A DNA stretch of 49,691 bases from DATFGK01 sp046712825 (GTDB lineage: Bacteria; Actinomycetota; AC-67), in the NCBI GenBank assembly GCA_046712825.1, contig JBKKCR010000045.1, forward strand, positions 1 to 49,691, written 5' to 3'. The translations under genes were made by a program, and so were the position numbers. Shown piece by piece: positions 48,775-49,691 of the stretch. A model generated the notes under the pieces. It saw only the letters and a program-made list of their open reading frames with translations. It ran no database searches and had not been told where the DNA came from. How positions within the stretch are numbered: position 1 is the first letter of the stretch; each line of letters begins with the position of its first letter.

Positions 48775-49691
48775 ATGCTTCGCGTTGTTTTGGCAGAAGA
48801 CAACCTGCTGGTCAGGGAGGGGACGAAGATGCTCCTCGCCTCGACCGGCGAGATCGAGGTCGTCGGCGCCGCTGCGGACGCCGTCGAGGCGGCGAAGCTC
48901 GTCGCCCAGCTCTCACCCGACGCCGTCATCACCGACATCCGGATGCCCCCGGGTTTCCGCCTCGAGGGCATCGAACTCGCGTTGCAGGTTCGGGCCGAGC
49001 ACCCTGAGACGGGTGTCGTCGTGCTCTCGAGCCACGACGACCCTGAGTACGCCATGGCGCTGTTCAAGGACGGGTCCGCCGGGCTCGCATACCTGCTGAA
49101 AGAACGGATCGCCGAGCCGGAGCATCTGATCCACGCGGTGCGCGAGGTCTCGCGCGGCGGCTCCGTCATGGATCCGAAGGTCGTCGACGCGCTGGTCCAC
49201 CGTGAAGCCGGAACGGCCGGTTTGTCACCCCACGAGCAAGAGCTGCTCAATCTGATGAACACCGGATGCTCCTACGACGAGATGGCGGTCCGGCTGGGGA
49301 TCCCGCCCACCGCCGTCGATCACGAGGTGAGCCGGGTGCTCGCCAAGCTGGCCCTGGCCGCGAGCACCGGGGTCGAGGTAGCCATCTCGGAGCTGCGGAA
49401 GCTGCACACCGTGCTCGTTCAGAAGGAGAAGAACACGGTCGCGCTCTCCCAATACCTCTCTCCTCAGGTCGCGAAGTCCGTCGTGACGGAGGCTTCACTC
49501 AAGCCGACCAACGTCGAGGTCTCCGTCGTCTTCACCGACATCCGCGGGTTCACCGCGCTCTCGGAGATCACCGAGGTAGCCACGCTCGGCTTGCTACTCA
49601 ACGAGCACTTGACGGTGATGAGCGAACTGGTGATGGCGCACGAGGGGATCGTGGACAAGTTCATAGGAGACGCCGTGATGGCGGTGTTCGG
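48775..49691 (+). CDS. response regulator fused to class III nucleotidyl cyclase (partial, runs off the window)
   Basis: The first 305 codons are present. Residues 1-125 are a receiver domain (acidic E8/D9, phosphoacceptor D54 in VITDIRMPP, S85-S86, K109). Residues 149-192 (LSPHEQELLNLMNTGCSYDE...VLAKL) are a GerE/LuxR-like helix-turn-helix in somewhat degenerate form. After a coiled linker (205-240) the class III adenylate/guanylate cyclase domain begins: metal aspartates D255 in FTDIRGFT and D299 in IGDAVMAVF; the substrate-recognition lysine lies beyond the end. Phosphorylation would thus control cyclic nucleotide synthesis. A histidine kinase partner is not seen nearby. ATG with GAAAGG about 12 bases upstream. 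Confidence 0.9.
   Translation, partial: MLRVVLAEDNLLVREGTKMLLASTGEIEVVGAAADAVEAAKLVAQLSPDAVITDIRMPPGFRLEGIELALQVRAEHPETGVVVLSSHDDPEYAMALFKDGSAGLAYLLKERIAEPEHLIHAVREVSRGGSVMDPKVVDALVHREAGTAGLSPHEQELLNLMNTGCSYDEMAVRLGIPPTAVDHEVSRVLAKLALAASTGVEVAISELRKLHTVLVQKEKNTVALSQYLSPQVAKSVVTEASLKPTNVEVSVVFTDIRGFTALSEITEVATLGLLLNEHLTVMSELVMAHEGIVDKFIGDAVMAVF

Noticed and set aside
1..49691. tRNA, rRNA, CRISPR array, insertion sequence, prophage, riboswitch
   Set aside because: No cloverleaf with a recognisable T-arm, no regularly spaced repeats, no transposase or integrase motif, and no intergenic region large enough for a common riboswitch were seen; a covariance-model search would be needed to exclude small RNAs.

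Overview
This window reads as chromosome of a high-GC (about two-thirds G+C by eye, not computed) bacterium, most likely an uncultured, deep-branching member of the Actinomycetota. Reasons: many GTG starts; many genes with a TANNNT box 6-9 nt before the start codon and no Shine-Dalgarno (leaderless mRNAs); an actinobacterial-type holin/DUF3618 pair; a PlsC, SRPBCC, ArsA-like ATPase and ROK glucokinase set that recalls mycobacterial and streptomycete neighbourhoods; and a pyrophosphate-type phosphofructokinase. I see no tRNA, rRNA, CRISPR, insertion sequence or phage. No gap between genes exceeds 300 bases (largest about 190), and base composition looks uniform, so this is ordinary, very compact chromosome.

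Layout. 1-1.6 kb: end of an OmpR-type response regulator and its histidine kinase. 1.7-5.8 kb: HIT protein, threonine aldolase, EamA exporter, a YihY/BrkB-holin fusion and a DUF3618-like protein. 5.8-9.8 kb: PPi-type phosphofructokinase, RlpA-like wall protein with coiled coil, secreted beta-propeller dehydrogenase, and a secreted TIMP/NTR-like protein coupled to a ThDP enzyme (9.8-11.5 kb). 11.6-17.2 kb: glycerol kinase, acyltransferase, an esterase-HAD operon and a beta-propeller lipoprotein. 17.4-21.5 kb: a nitrogen/energy island with a TIGR00300-type ornithine cyclodeaminase facing an operon of COG2403 P-loop enzyme, carbamate kinase and an EEP-family phosphatase/nuclease. 21.5-24.0 kb: copper efflux (CopA, CopZ) under a CsoR-like operator. 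24.0-27.8 kb: ROK glucokinase, Lys-rich small protein, ArsA-like ATPase, metallo-beta-lactamase-fold protein and SRPBCC protein. 27.8-32.6 kb: MFS transporter, HAD phosphatase, zinc-ribbon membrane protein, second SRPBCC, DUF309 operon. 32.6-40.4 kb: Tat-exported phosphoesterase, MenA-like prenyltransferase, flavin-fold protein, MFS exporter, PHP/CehA-like secreted protein, FAD oxidoreductase. 40.5-43.5 kb: primary-type sigma-70 factor, anti-sigma/ECF sigma pair, DUF2269-like membrane protein. 43.5-49.7 kb: secreted DOMON-like/esterase protein, aconitase, and the first 305 codons of a response regulator fused to a class III nucleotidyl cyclase.

Points that stand out: the REC-HTH-cyclase fusion at the right edge; the ornithine cyclodeaminase/carbamate kinase/COG2403 island, which could turn both products of citrulline phosphorolysis into proline and ATP; a palindrome filling the promoter spacer of the COG2403 operon; the BrkB-holin fusion that keeps a strong internal ribosome site; and two genome-style features, leaderless promoters and convergent genes sharing a CTAG/CTAA stop overlap (five of twelve convergent pairs).
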